Source: Pisaster brevispinus | Taxonomy: Eukaryota; Echinodermata; Asteroidea; Forcipulatida; Asteriidae | Direction of reading: 5' to 3' | Assembly: GCA_023634235.1 (NCBI GenBank) | Contig: JAMKCF010000008.1 | Span: forward strand, 9,938,176-10,002,175 | Length of the DNA stretch: 64,000 bases | Shown here: positions 11,901 to 22,219 of the stretch, one piece after another | Numbering within the stretch: the stretch's first letter is position 1 | How the letters are laid out: every line of letters starts with the position of its first letter | Made by a program: the position numbers and the translations under genes | The notes under the pieces: model-generated | The model's input: only the letters and a program-made list of their open reading frames with translations | Database searches by the model: none | Told to the model about the DNA's origin: nothing

Positions 11901-12466
11901 ATGTGCATGATGAGTACTTTGTGGAGGTATCTCCAATTTGCCAACTTCAATCGTTTGTAGCATGCTCTCTTTTTTTCTTTCTTTTTTCTGGCACCATATA
12001 ATATGTGCACTGTGCAGTTTTGTACTACATGTACAATAACATTGTACCTTGCAGTAAATTTTTTAAATGTTGTACTTCACTGTCAGCGAACCCCTGATCT
12101 ACTCATGCAATGTTCCCTAAGGTACATAATTCACAATGTGTAGCATTCTAGCTGAGAGCCTTGAAGGGCATAATTTGACATATTATCTGCATAGTGTGGT
12201 ATCTGGACAATTTAGTGTATGCATTCAAAGTAAATGTGACATTAGAACTTGCCAGCGATATTCTTTATTGTCAAGCTGACATGTTCCTGTGTAAATGTGT
12301 AGTGAACATACCTCTTCCAGAGTTTTACCAATGCCATGTAGTTTCCTTGGGCTCTTTTGACCTAGAGACCCTGGGATGGTGTTAGGTCCTTTGCCTTTCA
12401 TTAAACGAGCTGAGAATCCATTATTGCAAACAGGTGAAATGTCACTACCTGCCATGTCTGGAGAAC
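2895..12466 (-). CDS. MIF4G-domain protein with GAKPLTQP repeat (3' part of gene, 5' exons not found)
   Basis: Minus-strand gene assembled from exons 12466-12312, 11134-10897, 10503-10361, 9883-9301, 9007-8633, 7607-7549 (tentative), 5240-5096 and 2932-2895 (tentative). Every listed exon has AG before and GT after it, and the phases agree from one to the next. Exons 2 and 3 together read like the last helices of a MIF4G domain: a block ending in ASGKELD, then a helix ending RMQLLKVIELRARHW. In eIF4G the matching places are TIGKDLD and the helix ending DLR-x3-W. MIF4G HEAT domains bind eIF4A or other translation and mRNA factors, so a role in translation or mRNA metabolism is an inference. After the domain come a 17-copy 8-residue repeat and a Ser/Thr-rich tail with phospho-site-like SP/TP pairs. 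The first exon starts with two bases of a split codon, so upstream exons must exist above 12,467. eIF4G proper, CTIF, PAIP1 and unnamed relatives are all possible; I cannot choose. Confidence 0.6.
3634..4333. mobile_element. Pogo/Tc1-type MITE, copy A
   Basis: The 700 bp element is flanked by TA on both sides and starts and ends with CAGTCGACTCTCGTTAATAC in inverted orientation. TA duplication plus a CAGT-type end is characteristic of Tc1/mariner and especially pogo/Tigger elements. There is no transposase frame, so it is non-autonomous. Confidence 0.85.
4438..4808. mobile_element. Pogo-type MITE, truncated copy B
   Basis: One end, GAGAGTCGACTG followed by TA, is intact. The other stops inside the element at a GGCTACCAGCGAAAACAACG block. 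It is inverted relative to copy A and lies about 105 bases from it. Confidence 0.8.
5096..5240 (-). CDS. MIF4G-gene exon near the C-terminus
   Basis: The exon is 145 bp, from acceptor GATTACAG|ATACC to donor TCAG|GTTAGT. It is open in one frame only and encodes IPTFEDPTFLLMDDTPPPS, then IRSASISSYLNRRRHPTW and a short tail. Composition matches the Ser/Pro-rich upstream exon. Strand, spacing and phase fit the same gene. Confidence 0.55.
5975..6085 (+). mobile_element. Partial copy of the CAGGCCTG-ended MITE
   Basis: This stretch starts CAGGCCTGAAATTTCATC and shares AAGGCCATTTTTATTTT, GAAAATCTTTTGAAGGGGCA and ACCAGGGGCAACAGAG with the complete copy at 34791-34955. The right end is lost. Confidence 0.6.
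6290..6500 (+). repeat. Dispersed repeat, also at 13665-13895
   Basis: The two places share words in the same order: GTAACAGGCTCAA, ACATCAAGTCAG, CCCATTTGTCCACA (first letters vary), CAACTGAATTA, ACAGGAATCT and TTAGCTAATGAATAAACATA. No end structure is visible, so the class is unknown. Confidence 0.6.
6507..7259. mobile_element. Pogo-type MITE, copy C
   Basis: The 753 bp element has TA on both sides and CAGTCGACTCTCATTAATAC-type inverted ends. It is the longest copy in the window. It lies in an intron of the MIF4G gene and has no transposase frame. Confidence 0.85.
7549..7607 (-). CDS. Tentative linking exon of the MIF4G gene
   Basis: This 59 bp candidate has an acceptor TGTAGAG|TAATG behind a pyrimidine-rich stretch and an ideal donor CAGA|GTAAGT. 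It enters in phase 1 and leaves in phase 0, exactly what the flanking exons require, and encodes MPAALQHTIPHSDIHYIIR after the split codon. Support is only splice signals and phase. Confidence 0.35.
7866..8534. mobile_element. MITE with ~60 bp inverted ends and an internal hairpin
   Basis: The ends pair over about 60 bases (CATTCATAAATACCCCAGAC against its complement at 8515-8534), continuing through ATTGGT and CACGTGG blocks. Near the middle (8121-8188) lies a second inverted repeat. Related pieces occur at 1357, 11185 and 25880. Confidence 0.75.
8121..8188. repeat. 68 bp near-perfect palindrome
   Basis: Arms of about 33 bases, GGGAATAAAAGAGTGG at one side and CTACTCTTTTATTCCC at the other, meet at TTAAACGGCCGTTTAA. 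About 29 of 33 positions pair. It lies inside the MITE at 7866-8534. Confidence 0.85.
8633..9007 (-). CDS. MIF4G-gene exon: Ser/Thr-rich tail
   Basis: The exon is 375 bp, from acceptor TACACAG|CTCTCAA to donor TCTTCAA|GTAAGA. It encodes a polar segment with several proline-directed and basic phospho-site-like motifs: AQSPVKK, LDSPSST, LTLSPTERE, ASSPVKAS and RRLSEGSS. No folded domain is evident. It ends in phase 1, so it cannot join directly to the exon at 5096-5240, which is open only in phase 0; a linking exon is needed. Confidence 0.65.
9301..9708 (-). repeat. 24 bp coding minisatellite, 17 copies
   Basis: Plus-strand unit GGCTGAGTTAGTGGCTTGGC with four more bases, repeated 17 times with scattered substitutions. 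On the minus strand each unit encodes GAKPL(T/N)QP. It lies wholly inside one exon of the MIF4G gene. Confidence 0.9.
9301..9883 (-). CDS. MIF4G-gene exon with 17-copy GAKPLTQP octapeptide repeat
   Basis: The exon is 583 bp, from acceptor TTTAG|ACGGCA to donor CCTG|GTAGGT. After about 58 ordinary residues beginning TASIHAPDTGSS it carries 17 copies of an 8-residue repeat, consensus GAKPL(T/N)QP, with single variants RAKPLNQP, GAKPPTQS and GAKPLIQP. The DNA unit is 24 bp, and the T/N variants come in runs (TTT NNN TTT NN TTTT), which suggests that larger blocks were duplicated. All copies stay in frame and none carries a stop. The repeat is probably disordered and basic. Confidence 0.65.
10088..10300. 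repeat. GGCCAAGGCC-rich degenerate repeat
   Basis: The stretch opens with AGTGTTGTAGTCGAGTCC and continues with irregular AGGCCAAGGCCAAGACCAAG words. A related sequence occurs at 18552-18720. It sits in the intron between the third and fourth MIF4G-gene exons listed. The class is not certain. Confidence 0.5.
10361..10503 (-). CDS. MIF4G-gene exon: last helices of the MIF4G domain
   Basis: The exon is 143 bp, from acceptor TTACAG|CTG to donor CAACAG|GTAAGT. It encodes EIDRIFQTIRILALDPKKRP followed by TTRMQLLKVIELRARHWDVE. The spacing R-x-x-L-L-x-x-V-I-E-L-R-x3-W is the signature of the final MIF4G helix (DVLDLRGSNW-like in eIF4G). The DPKKRP stretch also resembles the kinase subdomain XI signature, but nothing else kinase-like is present. 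Confidence 0.7.
10897..11134 (-). CDS. MIF4G-gene exon: acidic linker and MIF4G helices
   Basis: The exon is 238 bp, from acceptor CTGAAG|CACATG to donor AAAT|GTAAGT, a textbook donor. It opens HMEEEETMLVYANPKQ, passes through a Pro-rich stretch, then gives the helical block from SLWKSIQDCHAS to FLLKASGKELDKHVK. The ASGKELD part aligns with the TIGKDLD turn of eIF4G MIF4G domains. Confidence 0.65.
11185..11860. mobile_element. Probable relative of the hairpin MITE
   Basis: A strong hairpin lies near one end (AACAGCGTGGGGA at 11192 against TCCCCACGCTGTT at 11263-11275). It is followed by a TTAATAAACACC word and, at the far side, GAGGTATTTATTAATAC. The layout resembles the 7866-8534 element, but the sequence is only partly similar. 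Confidence 0.45.
11192..11275. repeat. 84 bp hairpin
   Basis: Arms of 27 bases pair at about 25 positions (CGGTCTTCACTG against CAGTGAAGACCG plus the GTGGGGA/TCCCCAC part). The loop itself contains a weaker pair, GTAATGAACAA and TTGTTACTAC. Confidence 0.85.
12312..12466 (-). CDS. MIF4G-gene exon: polar linker before the MIF4G block
   Basis: The exon is 155 bp: two bases finishing a split codon, then 51 codons from SPDMAGSDISPV to GIGKTLEE. The acceptor has a pyrimidine-rich tract ending in ATCAG and the donor is GAG|GTATGT. It encodes a low-complexity basic/Ser/Gly segment with no domain I recognise. It belongs to this gene because it ends in phase 0 and the next exon begins in phase 0. Confidence 0.55.
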
Positions 12467-12879
12467 CTGATGACAAAACAGAAAAAGACATGGTTCTTAA
12501 GACTTGCAACACAGCACTGCTTATTAATGTACATAGCGCAGGGCTTGACAGAAGACTATGCCAGGCAGGCACCTGTTTTTCTTCTGTTACTGCCATACAC
12601 CACACACAAAAAGGCGTGTTGTGTGGCACATTGAGATTTCCATGGATTGTGTTGTGTTATTGGGCCTATAGTCATTTTTTGACTTTGTGTAGGAAGTGTA
12701 GGGGTGGCATCAGCCAAAGCAAGAATAACTGCTTAACAACAAATCAACAAATTAAATTTATACTGCTCTACAATCATTTAAAGACCAGTCCTGTAAGAAC
12801 ATTTTGAAGAAGAGTTTATGACAAACATTTGTCTTTAGCTGCCTTAAAAATTGTGCTAAAATTTTCTCTCATTTTGAAA

Positions 12880-13480
12880 TATCTTACGCCTGGGTCACGT
12901 GACTGAAATAAAACTTTCCAGTTGTGTTAGTTGAGACCATAATGAATTACATTTAAAACTTTTACCAATTCTGATGCGCAACTTTGGAGATAGCAAAATA
13001 ATTTGTTTTGTATGCCGTGTACATTTTCCATGGTGACTCAGTTATGACATCAATTTTTTAAATGCTTATGAGTTAAAGAAAACTTCGTCCACTGACAATG
13101 TGTTCAAACTTCCCAACCACTTAAGCTCTAGAGCTCATAATAGATCTTGATAAGGTGTTTTTCACTTCAACTTCCGCTTTTTCCCGGAAGTAAAGGTTAA
13201 ATTGGGTCACACTTTGTGGAAGATTTGTGCAAAACTCCAAGAGCTATCATATGGTGCAAAGATCATGTATGTAGCATTTATGGTTCTCCAGATATGATTT
13301 TTTAAATAATAAACTTTGATTTAATGGTATGACATATTCTAGCACGTATTGGTAACCATTGTAAATCATTAAGAATGGGCGAGATGGATTCCTGAGTGCG
13401 AGTCCTGGTGACAAGCCTAGCAGCAGAATTTTGTAAACATCGGAGCTTGTCAACCAGTTAACACTTCACTCAGTTTTGGT
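12880..13480. repeat. Module repeat with AAGGTTAAATTGGGTCACA
   Basis: This is a decayed copy of the module family at 29.4-30.9 and 33.1-34.25 kb. It shares CCGGAAGTAAAGGT, GGGTCACACTTTGTG, GGTGCAAAGATCATGTATGT and TGGAGATAGCAAAATAAT. It has no terminal repeats that I can define. Confidence 0.6.
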
Positions 13481-13664
13481 AAAGGAGGAGCGAAAGCAAG
13501 ATTACCTATCTTACCTGTCTTAATAGTTTATACACCCTCAGACTGTAATGGCTGGAATATCTCTGCAGACTTTGTCAACACTTTTGCACTCCACAGTTTA
13601 TCTATTATAAACACTTAAAAACCACTTAATGTAATTAATCATTACAAAAATATATACATTAAAA

Positions 13665-13895
13665 CAAGTGTAACAGGCTCAAAAACATCAAGTCAGGAAA
13701 ACAGCATTATGATGCAAGAGGCAAAGTTTTTCTTTCCCATTTGTCCACAGTGGAAGCCAAGTGCAGCTAAACACTGTTCTTTGCAGAAGCATGTCTTGCA
13801 AACAACTGAATTAAGAATATTAAAACCTACAGGAATCTAAGCACTGTATTCCTAGGCTATGACTTAGCTAATGAATAAACATAACACAACTATAA
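13665..13895 (+). repeat. Dispersed repeat, second copy of 6290-6500
   Basis: Same word order as the copy at 6290-6500, with an insertion of about 30 bases (GCAGCTAAACACTGTTCTTT). The pair lies in the same orientation 7.4 kb apart. Confidence 0.6.
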
Positions 13896-16800
13896 ATACA
13901 AAGGAATATGTAAATGAGTCTAGTGCCACTTGGTGAGTTCCAATAAACAATGGCCCTGGGAGTCTATGGGCATGGGGTGCATTTGTAAGATTGGCTAAAG
14001 AATTCTCCCACAGATGCAATGTACTGTACTTTAAAAATGCAATCGCATGAATGAAAAAGAAAAGTTATTATTTATAAAAGAGTAAGATCATGCAGGTCTA
14101 CCTCTATGGTAAACTTTTATCACGGAAAAAAACTACTTAAGCAGAGCTAACAAAACTATACATTTTATACCTGTTACACTTGAGCATATAAACAGTAAGA
14201 ACTCAAATCTGCAAACGCCCAACTCCAACACTAAAACAGATTGTAACTGCCTACAATGCACCTATGCTTTGTGCCAAATGTGGTGCTTTTTATCAAAACA
14301 GTGAAAAAATGATGAAAAATTGAACTTATGCTGCTTTACTATGAACTTATAAAGACAACTTGCTGAAAGCTTGATCTAGCTGAAAAAGAAATGTATTATT
14401 GGTAACTGGGGTTTTGGGAAACGTACATGTACAACAGATTTGAAAATGCTTGATAAGCATGATAAGAAGAGCAATTAAAAATGTAAGCCACTAAGCTTGC
14501 AATTCCTGAGTAAATTCCACACAAGCTTGCCCTACTGTTGCAACACACCAAATTTAAAATATCTTAAGAGTTCACATTAATAGAAAAAAACAATTCTTAA
14601 AAAATTGACCTGTACTCCTCGAGGCCTAAAAAAGAACCAGCACTGGCTTTTTTGCAAAACCCTTTTAATCTTGTATAATCCTTACATTTTTTTGTTTACA
14701 ATCTATTCTGTAATTTTCAATGGCTGTCACACTTATCAACAGTTGTTGTACTTGTAGCATATTCAAAAGTGGACTTTATGAACAAACAGCAAATCAGCTG
14801 TTTGGTTACTTTCTTGTACAGTACATGCACTGTTTACTATTTTTCTTCCCATACAGTCCACAAGACCACAGTAACAATTTCTCTATTGACACCTTGCCCT
14901 TCACATCATACGCAGCTACTTTCTGCCAAGCTCGTCATAGCATGGAGGTAGATAGGGAGTCAATTGCAGGTAAAAGTTGTGGCAAGTGTGCAAACCCAGT
15001 GCCACCTGAAATGCGCTTGACACACAAGGAGACTTGACTCCCAAAATGTCACAACCAATAATTATTGAATTATTGTGTTGATGAGGTTAGGTAAATTGGG
15101 TCATGTTTACTTTTCTTTAAACAATTCCAGACGTTAAACTTCTGAGATACAGCAAAATAGTATCAGCAGTTTATCATTCATCACACTCTCAACATGCACT
15201 AAGGTTCAATTTATTACTTGGACATTGATTTACATGTATACCAGACCACTTCTTTATCTACACAGTTTTGCTAGAACTTTTACAGTTTTTATTCTTTTAC
15301 AAAAATACCACCAGACGACTGGAGCCTTTTCCTTTGGTGATATTGTATTTTTTTTCTTTAGTCAATGTTTAGCCAGTTGGTTTCAGTCTTCCTGTGAAGA
15401 AAAGCTATACATGTACATTGTTAATATACTCTCTCCCTTGTATCTAAGCACCTTTCTGACTGTGTATTTTTAGTTATGTGCCGATTTGAGAAAAAAAACG
15501 TGGAGTTTTGACTCCAACCATTACATGAAACTTACATAGTATGTAGAATTTTACTTCAAGTACAAAACTGTCAACAGTGGAAAGCGCACACTATTCCTAC
15601 CATGGAGGAAGGAATTTACTGACCAGGGGTATAACTACATCCTTCTTATATTATGTCCACCAAATAAATTAAGGCTGATGCTTGATTAACAACTACATGT
15701 AATGTACATAAGCAACCCACCAAGTGAAAACCACTCATACAGGCCCACAAGTTTATCTCTAACTGAGAGCGCAAGGCCATTTTTACTTTCTACAATATGT
15801 TTGATGTTTCCTTTCGTCTTATAAAACTCCAGATTAGCAGGATGGTTACTGACTCACTGAGTACATGAAAAGTCTTTGACGGTGTATTTTTATGGCAATG
15901 TAAACAAGTACACATTCTGATATCATTATTATTGTAAGCATTTTCTGGATTATTATTTTAAAAAACACTACTTAGTAGCCCAGAGCCTAAATTGTATTAT
16001 AAATATTATTATTAAGAAACATTACAAGCTGCAATGCACTGAACAGATTTAACAAAAATTGTTTGCCTATTTAAAATAAATATATATTTCTGGTTCATTT
16101 CAGGGTACCACAACACTGTTATTACTTATACATGAGACATGACTGGCATTACACAATTGTACTCAAAATGAAGGAAAGAAAGTTTCATTTTAGACTTCAC
16201 ATTCACATCATCATCATGATGCAATTAAGTTTTGACTCCATATAAATAAATTCTTATAAATTTTTATCACTCAGCTAGGTAGGACTAGGACTGGGCCTAC
16301 TCTTAAAACAACTCAAAAGTTTGTTTATAGTTAATTCGTTCTTGAATTGAGTTGCTCATAATGAACATCACATGTGTGTTTTTACTTTAGTAAGTATTAG
16401 TATATGTTCCTTGCTCTATGGTAATAGTAGGTTACGAATCCGGCAAGCTTGGTGTGCCATTGCAGGTGGCTGGACCTTTACACTTTTACTACAGTACTAC
16501 AGATGCTCAGCATCCATGTACATTACATGTAATGTTGCAGTTAAACTACCAAGAATCCCACTACTACCGTGACCTCCATGTAAAAAGCAAACACAACAGT
16601 GGCACCAGGCACAAGTAGCTACTTACTAGGGATACTAGTTTTAAACTTTAAAAAAAACCACAAGAGCAGTTCATATCCTACCTAAGTATGCTAGTGCTCT
16701 AAACGAATGCTTCCCGGCCCACGAGTTCCACGGAATGGAGGAAAGTATGTCAATGGTATTTGAAATGAGATAGATCCTTGCTCTATATATCATGGAGGTA
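13896..16800. other. No supported gene; one weak exon candidate
   Basis: AT-rich DNA. At 14858-14971 a plus-strand stretch has a good acceptor (TTCCCATACAG) and donor (GCAG|GTAAAA) and one open frame reading DHSNNFSIDTLPFTSYAATF and onward. I see no neighbours that would extend it. A fragment like the CAGGCCTG MITE occurs near 15740-15800. Confidence 0.35.
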
Positions 16801-16819
16801 AATATCCAGAACTGTTTAA

Positions 16820-16856
16820 CCATGGAGGTAGAAATAGACTATTTCTACCTCCATGG
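16820..16856. repeat. Perfect 37 bp palindrome
   Basis: Two 18-base arms, CCATGGAGGTAGAAATAG and its exact complement, surround a single central A. Another half copy, CATGGAGGTAAATAT, lies about 30 bases upstream. Confidence 0.95.
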
Positions 16857-16920
16857 TTTTACTTACCTGTCTTCTTCTGGACGCTGCTGCTGGGGCCTGG
16901 CACGTGCTAGCGTCGTCATC

Positions 16921-17365
16921 GGATGTCGGACACTTTGTACCTTTGCCACTTCGTACCCTGGACACTTCGTACCTTCGGGACACTTCGTACCGTAACCAAA
17001 TTGGTCACTTCGTACCGCGGGCGGGGTACGAAGTGACCATCAGCTGAGTCACTTCGTACCTTCAGCCGAGTCACTTCGTACCTTCAGTAAAATGTGTAAT
17101 TCCTTAATAAGGATATAATTTTCGTTGAGATACAAAATAATACTTAATGAATTGTCATTTTGTTTAATTATTTGAATGTCCTTTTTAATGTGAAATGTGA
17201 TTACTTATATTATCTAACTAAAAATATCTTTAAAATACCTTTATTTTGTCCGTATTTTGTATATTTGTGTTCTTATGTACCATTATCTCGGCACGCAATA
17301 TTTTCTACCCCATACCTTTATTTTGTCCGTATTTTGTAATTTTTGTGTTTTTATGTATCATTATC
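16921..17365. mobile_element. Truncated copy of the CACTTCGTACC-iteron element
   Basis: It begins GGATGTCGGACACTTTGTAC, the same end as the complete element at 46968-47885, and matches that element in reverse orientation for about 445 bases before similarity stops near 17365. The far end is missing. Confidence 0.75.
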
Positions 17366-17578
17366 GGATCCTACGTTCGTTTTGAGGTTCATTCGAGGGG
17401 GTTGTGTGATGGGGCATGCATGCATGCCCGGGCCCCCTGTCCGATTTCAGCCGGCCAATCACAGGCACTTGCATATTCATGAGATGTTTTATTCATAAAA
17501 AAGTTTTTTCCACACAAACCATCCGCCGCCCGCCCACACGCGCGTGCGCCTGCGCCTGTTGCGTGCTGCCTGCGTAAA

Positions 17579-17643
17579 TGCTGGATGCTGGATGCTGGAT
17601 GCTGGATGCTGGATGCTGGATGCTGGGGGGGGGGGGGGGGGGG
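17579..17643. repeat. ATGCTGG heptamer run and G-tract
   Basis: About six ATGCTGG units run into a tract of about 19 G. The upstream region to 17520 is unusually GC-rich (CCGCCGCCCGCCCACACGCG). Confidence 0.9.
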
Positions 17644-17699
17644 TGCATCTCTCCTGAGAGAAGCACACGCACACTATTGCAATAAATAAAACAAGTATC

Positions 17700-18390
17700 T
17701 TCAGTAAAAAATTAGTATGATGTTCTTTATGATATGATGTTAGATAGCAGCAAAAGGGAGATTTAATTTGTTGTGAGCGTGATGACTGCTCGCTGACTGG
17801 AATAGTCTCATCTTTTTACAAATGGCAACAATCAATGCTGCTTTAGAATACTAATTTTTTGGCTGTAGCCAAGGTGGCAGAGCAAGAAAAACGTTTGTGA
17901 TGCACTCATTTTTCGGAAAAAAGAGTCATTTGAAAGTGGAGAAAAACTACAAGACGCTATTACCTCACGTTAAAATGGTGTACATCATTGACATCATTGA
18001 CATAATTGATATGATACTCTTTCAGAGCGAAATTTGACAGAAACATTATGTCAACAAGTGGGTCTTCACATTCCAAAGTGGAATTTTTGCGTCAGTCAAA
18101 GGGTCAATTCTATGCCATTCTGATTAAATATCATCAAAATTCAGGAATGAACTGAAAAACATGTGTAGCAAGATGTAGGCTACATAACAAATATTTGAAG
18201 TGCGGCATCATTGAACATTTGTTTATGTTTACAGAATATTGCACTTGAAGGGTATCAAACACAGTGGCATTACACCATTTTAACGTGAGGTTAGAAACTT
18301 GCATTGGTTTTCTCTCTATTAGAAAAGAATTGAATCACAAAACTGAATTTACATCAACTGGGGTTTCTTTTAACAAAATAAACCAATAGG
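17700..18390. other. No gene seen
   Basis: No exon or element end could be supported. An inverted word pair CCTCACGTTAAAATGGTG (17964) and CACCATTTTAACGTGAGG (18276) frames about 330 bases and may mark another small foldback element. Confidence 0.4.
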
Positions 18391-18396
18391 CCTCTA

Positions 18397-18897
18397 ACCC
18401 TTTTCACACTGTATCTCTTATCCCAATGGAATACAGCCCTGGGGAGGCCCCAGGATTTGTTGTTACCCTAGGGTTCCCCGGGCGTACTTTCACTGTCTCA
18501 GCCCGCGTATTCCCTAAGGTCCATATTCCATGGGGTTCCGGTCAGTGTTTTAGTCAAGACCAGGCAGTCAAATACCAAGACCAAGACCAAGACCAAGACC
18601 AGACAGTCCGAGACCAAGACCACGGTCGTCCAAGACCAAGACCACGAAAATTTTGTCTAGAGACTGGTCTCGAGGCCAATACCAGTCTCGACAACTACAA
18701 GTCAACACTGGTCGAGGTTGCATGTTTCAAGAATACCCCAGGGTTTTACCACTTACCCCTAGTCCCAAGCAGGGGTGGCTATTCCCCGGGGTGTGCCCAT
18801 TTGCCAGGGTAGATCAGGGGCAAAGCAATCCAATTATGAAAGGGTTGGCCGTTATTCCCCGTGGATGCCTCGGGGAATAGACTAGTGGGAAAAGGGA
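18397..18897. mobile_element. Probable MITE with GGGGAATA-rich ends
   Basis: The left end ACCCTTTTCACACT and the right end complement ATCCCTTTTCCCACT form short inverted ends. Inside are CCCCAGGGTTTTACC- and GGGGAATA-type words. A run of CCAAGA hexamers (18573-18600) and inverted GAGACTGGTCTCGAGG words mark a second repeat between 18552 and 18720. Confidence 0.45.
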
Positions 18898-21800
18898 TAT
18901 AGAGAGAAAGTACATGTACGTCATAGTGGAGCTAATGAAGAAATAACTTGTTACTGAATGTAATACTCATTTGGTCCATGGCTTTGTTGATTATGCGTCT
19001 GAATTCAACAGTACATTTATTAGCCATTTATGTGAAGGAGTTTAGGTCAGTTTGGGAGTTATGTAACTTTTAGGAGCTATTTATGTAGATGGACCCAAAC
19101 ACTGGACTATAGATTCCTGTATTGTCTTATTGCTACCATCATGCATTGCATTGAGCATCCATTGAGAAATGGCAAAATTATCTCGCAAAAGACAACAATC
19201 TACAAAGTAAGAAACGGACTGGATACAGCATTGTGCTTCATAAATTAATTGACTTTTGTTTCCTTCACATGTTAAAGCAATTAATCATGTGTTTGCACTC
19301 AATACCTGCCTGGTATAATGAGCAACCCATTGTACATAACATGCAAGAAGTAACTCGGAACATAAAACCAATCAACTTACGCATGATTGGCTGAAATCAG
19401 GCCCAATGGCAAAAAACACCCAACAAAAAACACCAAATAGCTGCCAGGCACGTCTAATTGTGTCCTACATTGTATCTTAATTAAAACGCATGTACATGTA
19501 GAAGCTGCCATGCATTAATGTTAATGTAGTTTTTGATGTCACTTTACAAAAAACTGCAAAACTGCAACTGCAACTGCAACTGCAACTGGATATTACTAAC
19601 AACCTCATAGAAAGACACTCAACATAATTTCAACATAAATAACCACCAAGTGTTTGAGAAAATGTTACAGCAGGAATTATTTTCATTCAGCTATTTAGAA
19701 CACTATACAATGTAGTTTTCAATATCACGTCCCCCTTCTGTTCCTCTCATAATGCCGATAGTTAATGGGGGGGCGGGGGAAATCATTTCATTTCTTTAAA
19801 ACAATTGTCAGAGTATTTTGTACTTTTTACAGTTTAAATGCAAGTATAGGCTTTTGCATCATCCCTATGTTAAAGTTAAAGTAGCACTGACCTCTTTCTC
19901 TGTTTTTTTTATAACTGGAATATGTAGGTACAGACAATATAAATGACTGATTAAAAACAATATTTCCCCTATGGAAGAGTCAGAATCATCAATAAACGCA
20001 TGGGAACCTTTGTAAGATTGCTGAGGTTGGTAATTTTAATCACGCTACACCACACTAATAAATGAAAAACATACATGTATGCATGGGAAAAAATCCTTAA
20101 TACAATTTCAGGCATTGTGTAATAATCTTTCAGTTCTTTTCACTTGATGAAAATCTGTTGGTTACTCAAAAAGTAATTAAAACATGAGTGGTCTTGTTTT
20201 ATTCAAGCAAAGAATATTCTGTCATTGAATGCTGTGAAAAATCACACTTCTTATTTGGATAAAATGTTATTGTTCAAAGACCATCTACTGTTTGAATTAA
20301 TTTTATATTAAGAATCAGCCTTTATAGCCTACTGATTAGAATTGCCTATACAGGCTAAACTCCTCTACAAATTTTCCAACTCCATTATTTTCTTATGAAG
20401 ATACAGGATTATACATAACTTGTTACAATAACAGTAATTCATAATAGTATCATACTGGCTGCATAAATGGATGTATTACTTCAAGCATTTTCCATTAGTA
20501 CCTACATATACCTAGCTGTGCAAGGAAACCAAATTATTAAGCGAAAAACATAACATTTTATCAAATCCTGAAATATAAATGGGAATTAATGGAAGCACTT
20601 TGCAATGACCATAAAACCATATTTTACATTATATGTATATAGAGCTAGTTAAGCAAATTCATTAGACAAACCACCATCAAAATAATAATCATATTCTATA
20701 ATATGACTGATTATGCATAGTGCAAATGATGTAGCCATGCCCAAAATGGACAACCCAAGAGAATCTGTGTCTTGAAATGGAGAATGGTATTTTTGACACA
20801 AGTAAAACAACAAACTATTACAAAACACATCATTTCCAATACCAAATCCTGACCTTTTGCATAATCAACCAAATACAGTTTTTGTAAATAGGTTTCATAA
20901 GCAAACAATAGCTTGTTATAGGTTTACCAAATGCATAAATAAAGGTGTCTTTAGGTTATTTCCCCACATATATATATTTGGTGCATGTATTAGCTTTATG
21001 CCAACATGTATCCATGTACACTGAATTCACCCGTCTTTGACCATTAGAGATAGAACACTAACTAATAAAGGGATGTACAATGTAATTGTTTAGTTGTTTT
21101 TTTTAAATCAAAGACCCCTCAAAACTACTGTGAAGTTCAATGACAGTGTTAAGGTAAGCCCAGTGAGCCTACAATTTGAAGTGTACATGTGAATGGTCTG
21201 TGGCCCTATCTTTAGTCTTTTATTTTAGTTGATAGTCGTTAGTTTGTTAGTTGATTGCTTTTGAAATCCATATTTGGGGATGAAAATTATGCCATTTTGT
21301 GGACATCTTAAACCAACATCTGGATTCTGGGAATTCCTTCTTCTTCACTTTCTACTTCAGATAGTCATTAACCAACCCTATTATACACATCAATGTAAAA
21401 TGTAAATATCTTCCAATGTTATTTGTTGCTTTTTAATATTCTTGTTCCATACACCAGGTCATCATTGGTACCATTACATTCCAATATTTGTGCATAGTAC
21501 CCTCTGATCTGGTTTTTATATAAAAAGCCACATATAAAGATATCCTACACACAGGTCTGCCAGAACTCAACCTGCACATCAATCTCTATAGTAATGCTAA
21601 CTCATACATTATGTACAGAATATTTCTTCCCACATGTACAGTTTAGAATGTTTTAAAAAATCAAGTAATTAATCAACCTTGCAACCTAATAAATTATTCA
21701 TTCAGTTATAAGACAAAAGAGTGAGAATTAATGAGTCATGACTGCTGACTCTGCCAAGTTTTATAGTTTTTGTATGTTTGAGCAAGTAAACAAACAGAAA

Positions 21801-22200
21801 AATATTGTGAATTTGCTCTTAAACATTTCATTTTCTATATATATAATTTTAAATATACAGAGGAGGGGGAAATGTTCACATGAACTTCATACTTTCATAG
21901 TTCAAGTTTATACATTCACAGAAGTTAATAAACACTAGATGCTTCATCAGTTGTGCAGGTGCTATAAATTAAACAATAAAACTAACTTTAAAAGTATGTA
22001 TCTTTAGCATATCAAACACTGTCTGCATTCAACTTGACGTGAACTTACAGTCACAAATTTCATTCTTGTAATTAGTGTTTTAGTGTTATAAGTCGACACA
22101 AGGCCAACAATATCTACACTACTTTATAGTTAACTTGATTCGCAATCAAAGTAGCTGGCAAAAAACACTTGATTCTCCAGAAAGTAGGGCAGATCCCTTA
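18898..22200. other. No gene seen
   Basis: About 3.3 kb of AT-rich DNA without a supported exon, hairpin or element end. A short AACTGC run occurs at 19555-19590. Confidence 0.5.
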
Positions 22201-22219
22201 GACACAGATTGTGGTCACA

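Noticed and set aside
16372..16618. Two overlapping plus-strand frames at 16.4 kb
   Set aside because: No recognisable motif, and two frames are equally open; nothing favours coding.
20711..20908. Minus-strand membrane-like protein
   Set aside because: AT-rich chance frame with no splice borders or neighbours.
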